Position numbers and translations under genes: made by a program. The notes beneath the pieces were generated by a model. It searched no databases. It saw nothing but the letters and a program-made list of their open reading frames with translations, and was not told the DNA's origin. A DNA stretch of 64,000 nucleotides from Usnea hakonensis (Eukaryota > Ascomycota > Lecanoromycetes > Lecanorales > Parmeliaceae). Of the stretch, positions 1-12,500 are shown one piece after another. The stretch is taken from the NCBI GenBank assembly GCA_013423325.1, contig BLJB01000067.1:124001-188000 (forward strand). Direction: 5' to 3'. How positions within the stretch are numbered: position 1 is the first letter of the stretch; every line of letters starts with the position of its first letter.

Positions 1-462
1 ACAAGTGGGTTTGTGGGGGTGTGAGGGTGGGTAAGGGAAGCGTGAGAGGGGAGAGGGAGGAAGGGGTTGGGAGGCGGGTTTCATTGATTTCACTTTCTTT
101 GGTTTGCTTGCTCTGATTTTGCGGTGAGGTGGGTGGGAGAGTGGTGGGGAACAGATTGATCACATAATGGAGGAAGAGGTGGTTGGAGGAGGTTTCATTA
201 ATTCCTTTACTCTGCTCTGATTTGCGGTGGGGTGTCAGGAAGAGTGGTGAGGAACAGATTGATAACATGATGGAGAATGTGGTGGCTGATTGATGACGAT
301 GATGATGATGGTAATGATGATAATCACAATTTGCGCTCTTTAGTACACACATATGCTAAGCAATAACGATATCACCCATGCCGCTCACCCACATACCAAT
401 ACCACATCCCCCCCCCCCACCCCACCGTGCTCTAAAACCCTCCCAACAACAACCAAAGCCCC
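1..462. other. Gene-free region downstream of MLH1
   Basis: No gene seen. The stretch is G+T-rich on the + strand up to about 300 and holds a diverged direct duplication (about 78-188 and 190-283) sharing stretches such as GTTTCATT, CTCTGATTT and GGAACAGATTGAT. A short GAT-rich microsatellite lies at about 290-325 and a C run at about 408-420. It probably contains the 3' UTR of the leftward MLH1 gene. Confidence 0.6.
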
Positions 463-2812
463 CTAGCACCGTTCAAAGACCCTATACAACCCCTTCAAAT
501 CAGCCACCTCCACCACACCCTGCAGCAACCCCTTCGTAGCAACCAACCTCGCCCGAAACGCCGGAAACAGCACATGCTCAAGCACCCTGCTCATATCCTC
601 CCTCCGCGCTTCGAGACTGGCTCCAGCCTCGTCCACCCCGTTGGCTTCTCCCACCTGGGTATCGTCATCATCATCATCATCATGGCCACCGCCTGCCAAT
701 ACTCCACTACTGGGCAGCTGCTCCGGCGTATAATAGTTCGCGAGCTCCCTCAGGAACGTGTGGAAGCAACTCTCCTCGTCGACCCAGTTGACGCAGGGGC
801 CCAAGCGCATCAGAAAACGGGGAAGCTTGGCGAGGCTGGGAGTGTAACCCTTGACCAGGAGCGGGAGGGCGACGAGTGCGCCTTCGGGGGAGACTTGCAG
901 GTTAAAGTACTGGGACAGCATCTCTCTGCTGGCCACGAGCTGGGTTGCGACCATGTCCGGCACGCGGTCCCAGGGCACGCCCTCGTCTTCGGGGTTCCCG
1001 AGCGCTTTTTCGTGCTCGACGCCGACGGCGATTAGGGCGCGGAGGTCCAGCGGTGGTTCGAATTTGATGGCGCCAAAGTTGCCGAAGTCGGCGAGGCCGA
1101 GCTGGTAGAAGTATTCGTTCGAGACCATGCCGTAGTCGACGAGGTAGAGCTTGACGCCGCCTTGGATTGCGACTATTCGACGATTGGGGTCCACAAGGCC
1201 GACGTAAGTGTGAGATGCGAAGACGGATGTTAGCCCTGCGTGCATGTGGTCGCGGACTGATGCTCGGAGCTGCTTGAGGGTTTTATAATTATATTCTATG
1301 GGTTCTCTGGCTGAGGTGAGGTAGGTAGTTGATGGAGGAGCGGGCGTTGACGCATTGTCGGTCGCGGGTGGGAGCATCGAAGTTATCTTTCGTAGCTGAG
1401 GGTCGGTACGGACAAGTTGATATTCCCATGGCTTGGGGGTGAGGGCTGGTGGTTGTTTCTGGGTCGACTTTGGGGTGTCTGATCGGCCTTTTGAGAGGTT
1501 TGGGACCGCTGTCCTGGCGCTGGGGAGGAGGGATTGAGTCGTGAAAGTTCTGCTGGTGTCGACTTGTGACAGCTTGGTAGAGATCTCGGCACAGATACTC
1601 TCGATAATTTCCTCTTCGTTGAGAAAGTTGACTTCGCGCTTGGTAGGGTGTACATTGACATCGACTCTTTGAGGATCGATGTCCAGGCTGAGATAGATAA
1701 ACGGGTGCCCACCTTTAGGAAGATAGGCCGAGTAAGTCTGCTCTATAGCCTTTTTAATCGCAGAAGACTCCACCGAGCGATGGTTGATGAAGAGGAGAAG
1801 TGTTGTCTTCTTGACATTGTAATTTGCGTTACTCGTCCAGCCAAAAGCCCTGAACCCCCATTTTTCATCACTGACTTGGAATTCAATGAGCTCATTGGCA
1901 ACAGCACTTCCATGGATTTGGCGGATGCTATCGACGGTACCAGCATTCGAAGGCGTAGATATGCCCATAGCTGATTCTCCATGTTTCTTGCAGGAAAAGG
2001 CAACCCCTGTGCAGTGTACGGCATAACGGCCTACAACTTCAAGAATCTTGGCGTACTCCTCGCCAGGGGAGCGAAAAGCTTTTCGACGAGAGGCCATGTT
2101 ATAAAACAAATCCTCGACCTGTTACGCCATAAGGATGGATCGCGAGGAGAATTGTGAGCCACCTACAGTAATTTGTGTACCACCACGTCCGGCAGTGGGC
2201 TTCGGCTCTGCGCTATAGCCAGGCTTTGCAGGCGTCAATTTCCCGTCAGCATAGTGAGCACGCCACGCACAGCTTGAGTCTGTGGTCCTTGTAGTAATTG
2301 TGAGATGAGCAATATGGCTAATGCTAGCCAAAGCTTCTCCTCTGAAGCCATATGTGCCGATTGATGTTAGATCCTCAAAGGCTTTAAGCTTGGATGTCGT
2401 GAATCTTTCGCAAAGAATCGGCAGATCATCTTTCTATACGTTGGTTAGCTAAGCGACAAAGATCAGACTCTAAACTAACATTGATGCCATGGCCATTGTC
2501 GGTAATTTGAAGAAACTTCAGCCCTCCATCTTTGACGACAATCTCGAGAGAAGTAGACCCAGCATCGACAGCATTCTCGATCAATTCTTTCAGAGCATGA
2601 ACAGGGGCAACTATGATTTCACCGGCAGCAATCTTGTTGACCACATCTTGATCAAGAGCCTGAACAAGCCCATCAGCTACGGCTCTACCATTCCCTTACT
2701 TCGAGCATGCTACCTTGATCCTCTTGGGAGCCTGAGACGCTAGATCGGAATATTCAGCTTTCCTTTTAGTCCCTCGCTGGGTCACATCATCATTAGGCAC
2801 GGCCTCTTGCAT
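463..2812 (-). CDS. mlh1: DNA mismatch repair protein MLH1
   Basis: MLH1 is the common MutL partner in MutL-alpha-type heterodimers acting in nuclear mismatch repair after MutS recognition. Four exons (2714-2812, 2480-2659, 2167-2433, 463-2118) join to 733 residues. The GHKL ATPase motifs are visible: NKIAAGEI with ELIENAVDAG (about residues 41-67), DNGHGI (about 87-92) and GFRGEAL (about 122). The transducer domain follows, then a Ser/Thr/Pro-rich linker, then the C-terminal dimerisation domain. The protein ends in FERC; this conserved MLH1 tail is known to contribute to the partner's endonuclease metal site. A run of seven Asp lies in the C-terminal half, coded by a GAT/GAC repeat near 661-685. 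The chosen ATG begins MQEAVPNDD and precedes the first splice junction (RIK/ALDQDVVNK). Full length for the family. Confidence 0.95.
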
Positions 2813-3415
2813 TATTTGAGAAAGGTGCGATATGGTAGAAGACTAAGCTGGAACACAAAGTAGTGGTTGAGACTTTCTGCAGTTCCGAAACTACCTCGGA
2901 GGTAGTAACGAAACGAAGTCCAGCTACAGGAATCAACTTGAAAAGTGTCTCAATTTAATGAGCACATCTTCCACGAATTCTCCGCTTCATGATCATCATA
3001 AAAGATGGAAGCTACCTTTGTAAGGTAGGTACTTTACTTTTACCCTACCTCGCTTATTTTGATACCACTTCATGTTCGAGGTTTTATATGCAAGGCGGCT
3101 CGTGCCGCAACAAGCCTAAAGTATCACGATACGTACCTAGATCAATCTTGGCTGGCTTCGCCACGTCCCCGCCAATACTTGCTAGCAACTAAGGTAACAT
3201 GGAAGTAGAGTACCTTCCTTATAGATACGTTACCTAAGGTACCTACAGGCTACGGTACCCTTTACCCAAGTGCCGTACAAAACTCGACACCACTGCGCCA
3301 GACAACTTGTTATTTAAAATCTTTCAATCCTCTCGTTGAACCCATTGCCAGTCATGATCCATTAGCTAACGATGCGCTCGTGCTATCCCTCAAGCTTCGG
3401 GTAGCCGACAAGCAG
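2813..3415. promoter_or_regulatory. Divergent promoter between MLH1 and glycosyltransferase
   Basis: About 600 bases separate the two start codons. The region is dense in AAGGTA/TACCTT words and contains a near-palindromic TTACCTAAGGTA at about 3230. The + strand leader has two tiny upstream ORFs: ATGATCCATTAG at about 3355, and a ten-codon ORF at 3372-3404 that ends 11 bases before the glycosyltransferase ATG at 3416. No TATA box stands out. Confidence 0.5.
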
Positions 3416-5971
3416 ATGTCTTGGCTCGCGCGAATATTCACCGCTGACGAAGAGCTTGGAAAGAAAGATGATGACCATAGACCGCAGAACAACAAGACTA
3501 CTTCTTCATCTACATGGTCTGTCCGAAAGACTTCGCCCGCGTTTCGAAAAAGGAGGGTCATTTACGCCATTTGCGCACTCGTCTTCGTCTATGTCTTTGT
3601 CAAGAACATACCAGATGATCTAGGGCCAGTTGCACGAAACATCGATCCACGGCTCAATCAGGGCACAAAGCTTCCCGAGGGAACGACAGCCCCGCCAGCC
3701 ACGAAGCCAAAACATCCTGGAATACCATCCGAGGCAGAGGAACATTATCATGATGGACCCATCAAATTTTACAATTTGGCATCATCGCTGCATTCCGTTG
3801 CCCGACTCCGCGGTCATCTTGACTCGAACAGAAATGTTTTATTCGCTGCTTCAAGCCTCAAAAGCGCTTCAGAGCTTACATCACTGGCCTGCGAGATGGC
3901 AAGATGGGACAGGAACGACGTCCACTTCGCCATCATGGGCAGAGATGATATGGACATAGAGGAGATCAAGAGCCTCAATGGAGCTGTTGATGATTGTAAC
4001 GTCCATTGGCACGGTACCAAGTGTGATTTGTTTTGGTCGATCGATTGCTGATCTAGGTGTTTAGACGCTCGTCCGGATTACTCTCGTTGGAGTTCAGACT
4101 TTCGTATGCAAATTAGCGTGGAAGCAAGCATGGAACATATTCAGACCTTTATACATCCTCAAGTTATTATCATCGACAGCCCAAGCAGGGAGGATACATT
4201 CTTCGTTACAACCCAGAGGAGCAAAGCAATGGATATTGGCAAGTCCATCATAGAATTACCGTTGGACGCAACAGAGAACATGATGTGGATTACACGGCTG
4301 GATAGCGGCTCTCTTGCAGGTTTGTTCTAGTGCTTTCGATATGCGCACAATTGTTGACGATGCCTAGCATGGTCAACGACCTATGTCGACTTGCTCATTC
4401 ATGCACCAACTGCTTCGTCAGGATCCCTTGTCCGGCTCCTCAAATCCATCGAAAGTGCAGATTATCTTGGCCTTCGCCGTCCACATTTGACAATCGAGCT
4501 TCCTGCAGAGATTGATGCTGCTACTTGGCGATATCTTGAGAATCTCGTATGGCCACCATTGGATTCCTCAGGAACATCGCACGCTTCACAAGTTTCCCTT
4601 CGACATCGTATACCCCGTCGGACGATGACGGAATATGAGGCTTCTGCACGTTTCATTGAGTCCTTCTATCCAGCGAGAACAAAAGATTCCCATGTCTTGT
4701 TACTGTCTCCTCAAATCGAGCTTTCGCCCTTATACTACCATTATCTCATCTATCATCTACTCGAATATAAATATGCTGCCCACGGCAAGGAGACCAAGAA
4801 TTCTCCACTCCTCATGGGTATCAGCCTCGAACTCCCAACCCACTTTTTAAACGACAGCGAGCCGCTCGTACCGCCCTTGATGGAAAAGCCGCCCTCCAAT
4901 CGCAAAAGTGGCACACCAGGAGAACCTACGCCATTCCTCTGGCAAGCTCCTAACAGCAATGCCGCTCTCTATTTTGGCGACAAGTGGACGGAATTTCACT
5001 CTTTCCTCACTGCCCGCCTCTCCAAGCCTCCTATATCTCGCTCAAAATTAATCAGCCAAAAGCATCCGTCTTGGCTAGAATTTCTCCTCGAGCTGATGCG
5101 CGCACGCCGTTACTCGCTTCTCTACCCACACTTCTCTGTCGACGACGCAGCAATTGCCACCGTTCACGACGAACTCTACCAAGTGCCCGAAGAGTACCCC
5201 AGAGAACCATCTGCTCCTGCCTCGATTCCCGAACTCAATCCCGACGAACCCCTTTCTTTGGTCTACGAAAAAAAAGACCGTCCTCCGCCCAACGCTGAAC
5301 GTCCCCTCTTGTCATCCACCCTGCTCTCAATCCTTCCAAACTCCGGCGATCTCCCTGAAATCCCTGATCTGCCCCTTTTGGCTTTTGACGGCTCCAGCCT
5401 TACCCAGCAGCAGGCCAATGATGGCGCATGGGCTTTTACAGAGGCGTATCGGCGCGACATTGGCGGCTGCAAATCTGAGACTGAAGTCACCAAACGCGAG
5501 CCTAACAGCGCTCTTGACCTCTTCTGTCACCTCGATCAAGTGTACGATCCGATGAATGTCAAAGTGCCTGATGTTAAGACGTGGCCCCGTCAGCCAGCCA
5601 CTCAGCGCAGGCCTCGGGTCGAAGAGGATGTCATACCGGAAGCACAAAAGGAAAGCGCAGAAAAGGAAGCGTCTGCGCACCTGGCAAGACAGGCCGGCAA
5701 AAGCACACCTAGCCAACCCATAGATAAGAGTGATAAAGAAAAAGAGTCGCAAGATGAGTTCCGGGCACAGATGGACAGGCAGAAAAAGCAGGCTGGACAT
5801 GGCGAAGAGAAAAAGGCCGTAGGGGATACCGGGGATAAAAGCGAGGAGTCTGAACTCGAGATGCAATCCGAGCTCGAAATGAAGAAGCAGGAACTTGACA
5901 GGAAACCCCCAGATGGAGAAGGAGATTTGAAAACGAATGCCGCGCCGGAGAAGAAGGGTCCAGGCTGGTAG
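3416..5971 (+). CDS. Type II membrane glycosyltransferase-like protein
   Basis: Three exons (3416-4013, 4065-4319, 4368-5971) give 818 residues. The start MSWLARIF is chosen because the in-frame codon further upstream is GTG. A short cytosolic N-terminus with basic RKRR precedes one membrane helix (VIYAICALVFVYVFV, about residues 41-58), typical of a Golgi type II protein. The lumenal part resembles fungal proteins annotated as family 2-like glycosyltransferases: HDARPDY after the first splice, IHAPTASSGSLVRLLKSIE, and RTKDSHVLLLSPQIELSPLY. I assign it by memory of these blocks; donor and acceptor are unknown. The last 160 or so residues are a charged, Lys/Glu-rich, probably disordered tail. 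Convergent with PAG1. Confidence 0.75.
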
Positions 5972-6591
5972 AAACAATCGGAACAAAGGTTCAATGGGTT
6001 TTTGGTGTATTAGTTGTGGGCTTTTGCCCAAAGACGATTTGTGGGCGGGTTACTGGGCGTTTCTCTAGATACGACGCCCCTGGTTTCTAGTGCTGTATGC
6101 TAGTTGGAATGATGATTAATGGATTTATTATGACTTTGTGATTGATGAGAGCCATCATGGGGAAGAAGTTGATACTGAGTGATGACTGGGCACACCAAAC
6201 AGATTATTTGAGGAAAATTGAATTGAACAACAACGAGCTACGTATTCGAGAGCGGTCTTGCTGTTCCCAGGGAATTCCTTCCCCTCTCCCCCCAGTGCTC
6301 CGAGCCATCCTGCAGCTGTGCACCAGGTAAAGACTGATTCAAACCGATGGCTAGTGTACATGCAATAACCCGCCAAATCGTACAGCCATCTTTCTATAAG
6401 TCTTAACGATCATGCGTCTCCGGTATAGGACATACATGCCGCCAACGCCACTTACCATTGAAAAAAGGAGGCGAGCTCGCTCGCTATCCTACCCGTCATC
6501 AAGTCGTGCCGCGGAATAGTAGTACAGTGCAATACCAGCAAGAAACACCCTGAAGAATGCATTCATTATTATCATCATCATTCGTAGGGTA
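5972..6591. other. Convergent intergenic region, glycosyltransferase/PAG1
   Basis: The 620 bases between the two stop codons must hold both 3' UTRs. I see no gene, tRNA-like fold or repeat of note apart from a short CTCGCTCGCT stretch near 6475. Confidence 0.5.
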
Positions 6592-9500
6592 TCAATGACT
6601 CAAATTATCAGAGGGTTTCACTCCTTGGTGCTGCAGATAAGCCTCGGGCACTTTGGGTACCCTCGGACTACCAGGCGCCTGGTGCTGACCCCTAGATTGC
6701 GCTCTCAAAAGACCCCGTTGTCGGTAGTCTTTGCCTTCCAGCCCCGGCGCCATCTTTCGAATCGTCGACACGGCGCTGCTCAGAGAGGTGCTTCCTAGAA
6801 TTTTGGATCCATGGCCAGTGGAGCGTTCGTCTTCCGAGAAAACTTCGTCACCCTCGTCGTCGGATAAGACCTCTCTGGCACCATTGGATCTGGTCGCTAG
6901 ATTGTTGGCAGGAGACGTGACAGAGCGAGAGTGGAGGGTCGGGCGAGTGCTCAGTGGAGCAGCCGGGTGCGATGTTGTGGTTGATGGCGAAGTGAATGCT
7001 GTGGGCGTCATGATGCCAGGGTCTCTGTTACTTGGGGCTATTCGTTGATCAGTGGAGCCGTTGTTGAAAGATGTGACTGAGGCGGTGCGGGCGAGAGATT
7101 TGTGCAGGATTGGCGCGGTTTGTTGATCATATATATCAGCGCCATTATCTAAATCATGGTTATAGGGAGTGACAGTGAGAGTGGAATATCGATTTGAGGC
7201 ATCATTCTCTTCGTCCAGAGTGTCTTCAAAGAAGTCATCGAGACTGTTGAGCTTAGTGAGAAGGTCGCCCATGCCGCCTTCCATGCCGCCTTCCATGCCG
7301 CCTTCCATGCCGCCTTCCATGCCGGGATCCGCATGAGCGTAGACGTCCTCAGAGACGAGGGTATCGGAACGCTCAAGCGGGAAATAAGAGCCAGGGTTTT
7401 CGTCATCGGCATGAAACTCGATTTCTGGTGTCGGCACAGCCTCAGATTCTGTAGAATCGCTCTGAATGCAGGCAAGGTACACGGCCTGCATATTTCCTCT
7501 TGTATTATTTGAATGTACCGCTGGAGCTGGTATTGACCATCCCGTATCCTCTGGAATGCCGTACAGACTCTGAGTCTTGTCGTATTCTTTGCGTGTAGTA
7601 CGAGAGCTGGAGCTAATCAGACTCATCCGCAGATGATGTTTCGACATGGGAGTCTCAGACATAGTCATGATATGGTCCATGACTTCCAATGCTTGGGGAC
7701 AGTACTGGGTCTGAAGAAGTCGGAGCAAGGGCGATATGAGATCCGGTCCATGATTCGCGATTTCTGTCCTACGTGTGTCGACGTTCTGGATTACGGCCAA
7801 AAGGACTTCCAGAGTCCTAAGTTTGTACCAATGAAGCCGGTTAGTGAGCAGCCCAATCAAGAATATCAGGCTCTTGAGCTCCCAGGTTGGAAAATACGTT
7901 TTTCGGAGCGCTGAAATAATTTGCGCCAGGAAGTCGCTAGTCGTCCTGAATCGACCATTGGAAAAGGTATTAAGAACCATAGCAATTTCCTGATTGCCCT
8001 GATTTTCCGCCACGGATGCCAGGATTTGTGCACTGTGTACGCATTCGATTTTCTTGTTCGCTTCATCAAAAGAGTGCAAGAAACGCGGGAGATTGGCCAG
8101 GGTCCCGAAGAGCAGTCTAGTATCTGTGCCAATCAGATCATTGTCAGGCAAATGCATGACACGATCTAAGATCTGAAGAGATTTCTCGAGAGACAAATCG
8201 GACTTCAACCCTTTGTAAACGTGAGGAGTGATACCCTCAAACGCCCCCTGCCACTTCTCGGGTTTAGCTTTCTCCAGTATTTTGATCACAGCTGGATCGC
8301 TTAGATTGACCTTGTCAAGCAGTTTCTCCAGCATTCCCAGAACCTCAATGAATTCCCGCTCATACACAGTGTCCATACAAGCGCACGTTCCCCAGAAGAG
8401 CTGGGGATATTGTAGCAGGTTTGTCGGCTCCAATGCTTCAATGATGGCCTTCAATGTAGTCAAAATCTCCAGAGAAAATATCTGTACATCGTATACTTTA
8501 TCTGCAATCGTGTTTGATAATCGAGCAAGTATATCTGCAAGCATGGGCCGGTCGAAGGGGGAGAGAATACAGCGAAAGACTTGGAATGATCGGCATGCTA
8601 TATGTCTGACTGGGCATGAGGTGGCCCAGCCAAGTGTCATTCTGGCCCAGTGCTCCTGTATCTGAGGGTATGCAATCGCAAAAAGGTTGACTACCTCTGC
8701 GGTAACGTGCATCATAGAAGTGGGAACCCGACGACTGTCGTCGATCTCATCCTTACCGTTCCACTCTTCGTAATTCCATACAACTTTCGGTTCATCTTGC
8801 CTAATTGACTCTACGAACAATTCGATGGTCTGTTTGTTGGGCGTCGTACTGTTGTCGTCGATTTTGGTGATAACAAGCTCGTGAATTAGATGGACGAGCA
8901 TTTCGCGGGCTTGTTCTTGCACAAGCAAGGTATAATGGTCCCACAGCACGATGATTACCTGCAACAAAAGAGGAACGCTTTCCTTGCTGAGTTTCATTGG
9001 AGAGACCATGAGATCAACGAGGAATATCAATGACAGCTGTCCTAATGAGAAACCAGACTAGGAAAATTAAGCAATCGAATAAGATTTGCAGAGTGGGTTA
9101 GACATACCTGCTTGTTGCCGATCGGCAATGCCTCAGATAAATCTGCAACATATGGCAGGCCCAGATTGTCCGTCGGTAAGAGAATAGGATCCCTCTTCTT
9201 CTGCACCATGTTTCTGGGATTAATTTGTAGTAGTAGGAACTCGACGACTTTCTGTCCAGCCTGAGTACTCGATAGGTAAACAATAATCTGTTTAGCATAG
9301 TCGACAAAGCTCTGCTCTCGTCTGTCTAGGCAGAGAGATATTACAAAATTCAAGACTAGCTGCACATTTCCCGGGTGTGGCCCAGTTGCGAGGGCTTGCC
9401 AGAGTGCTTGAATCTCGTTATGTAAGGCGCCACTAGCTTTTGTAGTAATTTCCAACAGATTGGCGAGCACCATATATGATTGAGCAGTTGGGCCACCACT

Positions 9501-12500
9501 TGGGTCTATTTGCAACTCAATGACTTGTATCCAAGGAAGGATAGCTGCCACCATACTACGTTGGCTGTCTGGATGTATGTTCTTGAAGTGCACCGCAAAT
9601 TGAGAGAATATGAAAAAAGCGAGTTCGGTATGTTGGGCCGCTAGTCGCTTCGATATCTCGAATTGCGCGAGTTTGTAGACTGCCGTGGTTCGATCTGATA
9701 TGCTGATGTCAAAGTCCTGGATCTTTGAGCCTTTCTGTTGACGTTGTTCAAAGAGTCGCAAGAGCTTTGCAGACTTCATCCTGATCTCGACCTTTTCGTT
9801 CCCCAGTGTGAAAAGCACGGCTCCCAGAATCCTCCAGAAAGCCACTGGGTAATCAATCTGTTCTAGCAAGACCTTGGTCACCACTTCAAAATAACTTTCC
9901 AGAGCTTTTGGTGGGTCTGCTATATAGCACTTCTCGATTGAGTACTCTAAGAGGTAAAGGAAGTCACGATTGTACGTGATAAGATTATGAAGAGCCCGGC
10001 GCCCAATGCTATGCATCTTGTCGCTCGTTTGACCAAATATTTGATCTATCCATGAAAGCATCCGGCGGACATCAAATGATAGGTTTTCTCCTCGGTCGGT
10101 TCTGACCCTTATTGGGCCCGCACAAAGAGCGGCCATAGCACTTAGCGCAGCAGTCCTCAAGTTTCTCTTTTCGATCTCCATTGTCGCTGTGATGTTAGTC
10201 TTTTCTCCAGCTTCCTGATGCTGTTCCAGGACGGATTGCCTCATGTTATCCTCTCGCTGGTTAATACGACCTTGATTGGAAGAATAGCCACACCAGTCTT
10301 CCATGAGAGCGAAAGCAGACTTTCTTGATTCAAATGCCATGAAACGTATGGGGTCTAGGGTTCGATTAATGCCGTCAAAGAGCTCTTCCAGCAACCCGCA
10401 ATATTGACGTCTCAGCTTCTGACATTCCCAGTCGTGCTGGATTTCAGCGTCGTTCAGGAAGATCATCAGGTCCTTCGAGTAGGTACAGAGATTGTTGATT
10501 ATCCACTCATCCCGTAATACTGCCGGTTCATGTAGAAAACGCGCAGTCAGCCTATAGACTTGAGTGACTTCTGTCCTGAGACGGTCGGTCCGAGGATTCC
10601 GCTTGGGGCTGCTCCCAGTTCGCTGATGGGTGCCAATACGCTGTTTTGCCTCTTCTTTACATGTAGTCACTGCGTACTGCAATGACTCCAGGAGTGTTCT
10701 GTAGAGATTGATGTTGATAGAACCAAGAGAAATGACAATTGCATCCCGAATTGAGCTTTGCCCTGCTGTTAAAAGGGGTATGATGTATGCGAACAGAGCT
10801 CGCGCTGAGCTGATTTTATCCTGCCCTTGATGTATTCCTCTGGATATCTTGCGGGTATGCTGTGATTTGTCAAGCTGGCTTTGCGTCTGGGCACCCGGAT
10901 TGGTCATGGTTGTACAGGCCATGACTAGGTACAGCTTCCACTGCTCAATTATTATCTCCGGTGACGTGGTACCAAGTCTATTGGGTATGCGCGTTGGCCC
11001 ATGGTCAGGGACAGTCCCAGGTCCTCGGACGTCAGAATCGAGTCTGGTAATGCTATCATGCATCTGAAGCAGACGAGCGCAGACAATCTCGCGTCCCAGT
11101 GTCGAAGCGAAAGGGCAAACCTCAAAACTAAGACGAATGATGTTAGGGAAGAGTTTCAACCACAGTGTTGCATCGTAAGAGACATCGCTGCTACACAGCT
11201 CGATCAATATATTCTGCGACATGCTCTTGCTCTTGCCTTTCTGCAAGCGACTCCTTTCTGCGACAGTAAGCTGTTCATCATTAATACTCATGACCCTCTG
11301 AGAGTCCCCTTCAAGGATATGTATAACCCTATCTGTCCTCTTCTTTCCTAGGGCGACATCGAAATCTGTGACAATTTTGAGAACCTTGACAGCAAATGAT
11401 CTGACTCTCCTTGACTGGGAGCAGAGAAAAAATATCCCATGAGATTCGACTTCTTCAACGAGGCTCGCTATACTAGTCAGATCCAGCTGCAAGCTACGAC
11501 TGTCTGATGAACCTTCGCCGTTAGGCTCGACCGCGGTATCTTTCGTTTTTCGTTTGATTTCTTCGATCCATATCTGTAGTAGCTCGACATAAAGTGTAAG
11601 GGTATTTTCAATATGCCCAGGCCCAAGCATTCCTTCATCAGACATGGTCGAATAGCGAACATCGAAACTGAAAATGAACCTTGCGAAGCCAATGGTGACA
11701 GGTTGGGCAAATGCTTGTCGAGCTATGGATTTGAGGGATTGGGTTGATGAAACTGCAATGTTAGAGTTAACGTGTGCGGTGCCTGTGCAGAGAAGATTTA
11801 TAACAGCAGAACGTTGAACGTGTATTGATAAACAGCGGGGTAAAGCTTGGACGGCGACGTGGAAAAGTTCGTAAAAGCCATGCCGGTGCTCTGCTGATCC
11901 CACATGTTCTTCTCTACGGCCAAAAGTGAAGCTCTCAGTCAATGGCGTTTTTGGTGTGAGTGCGCCGAACTTCTCGTCCAACACTACTTGGCCCCCAAAA
12001 GCGTTGTCGCACATTACTGTGATCTTCCCAATAATTTCACAGAATCGATCGAAGAATTCTTTTGTTGAATCGGTAAGCTTGGAAACATTGATGGGTTGCG
12101 AAAATTGGTCGTTGGCGAGATCATTAGAGTTTGTCGGCCCTCCAGAAGGCTGCGAGCTGTGCAAAACTCCAGGGACGGTGCGCGAATTCATTGCCAAACC
12201 TCCATCCTCGAATTGTGGGAACGATGGACGGCCGTTCTCTGCCTTTTCTAAGTCGGCCATGATAGCCAGGAAAGCTCTTATGCCAATAACCATTTTTTCT
12301 GGCTCTAGCTGCTCAATCCTAGTATCTTTACCGGGGCTGAAGAGTTCAGAGCTCATTAAAGGAAATATAACAGTCCTGAAGCAGAATTCTTGCTGACGAT
12401 AGCCGATAATTCGAATGAGTTCGATAATAGGTTCTGAGTAGGTTGAGTCATTGGCAAGATAAGACTTTTTTCCTGACGGAAGGACGACCTTGATCACCTC

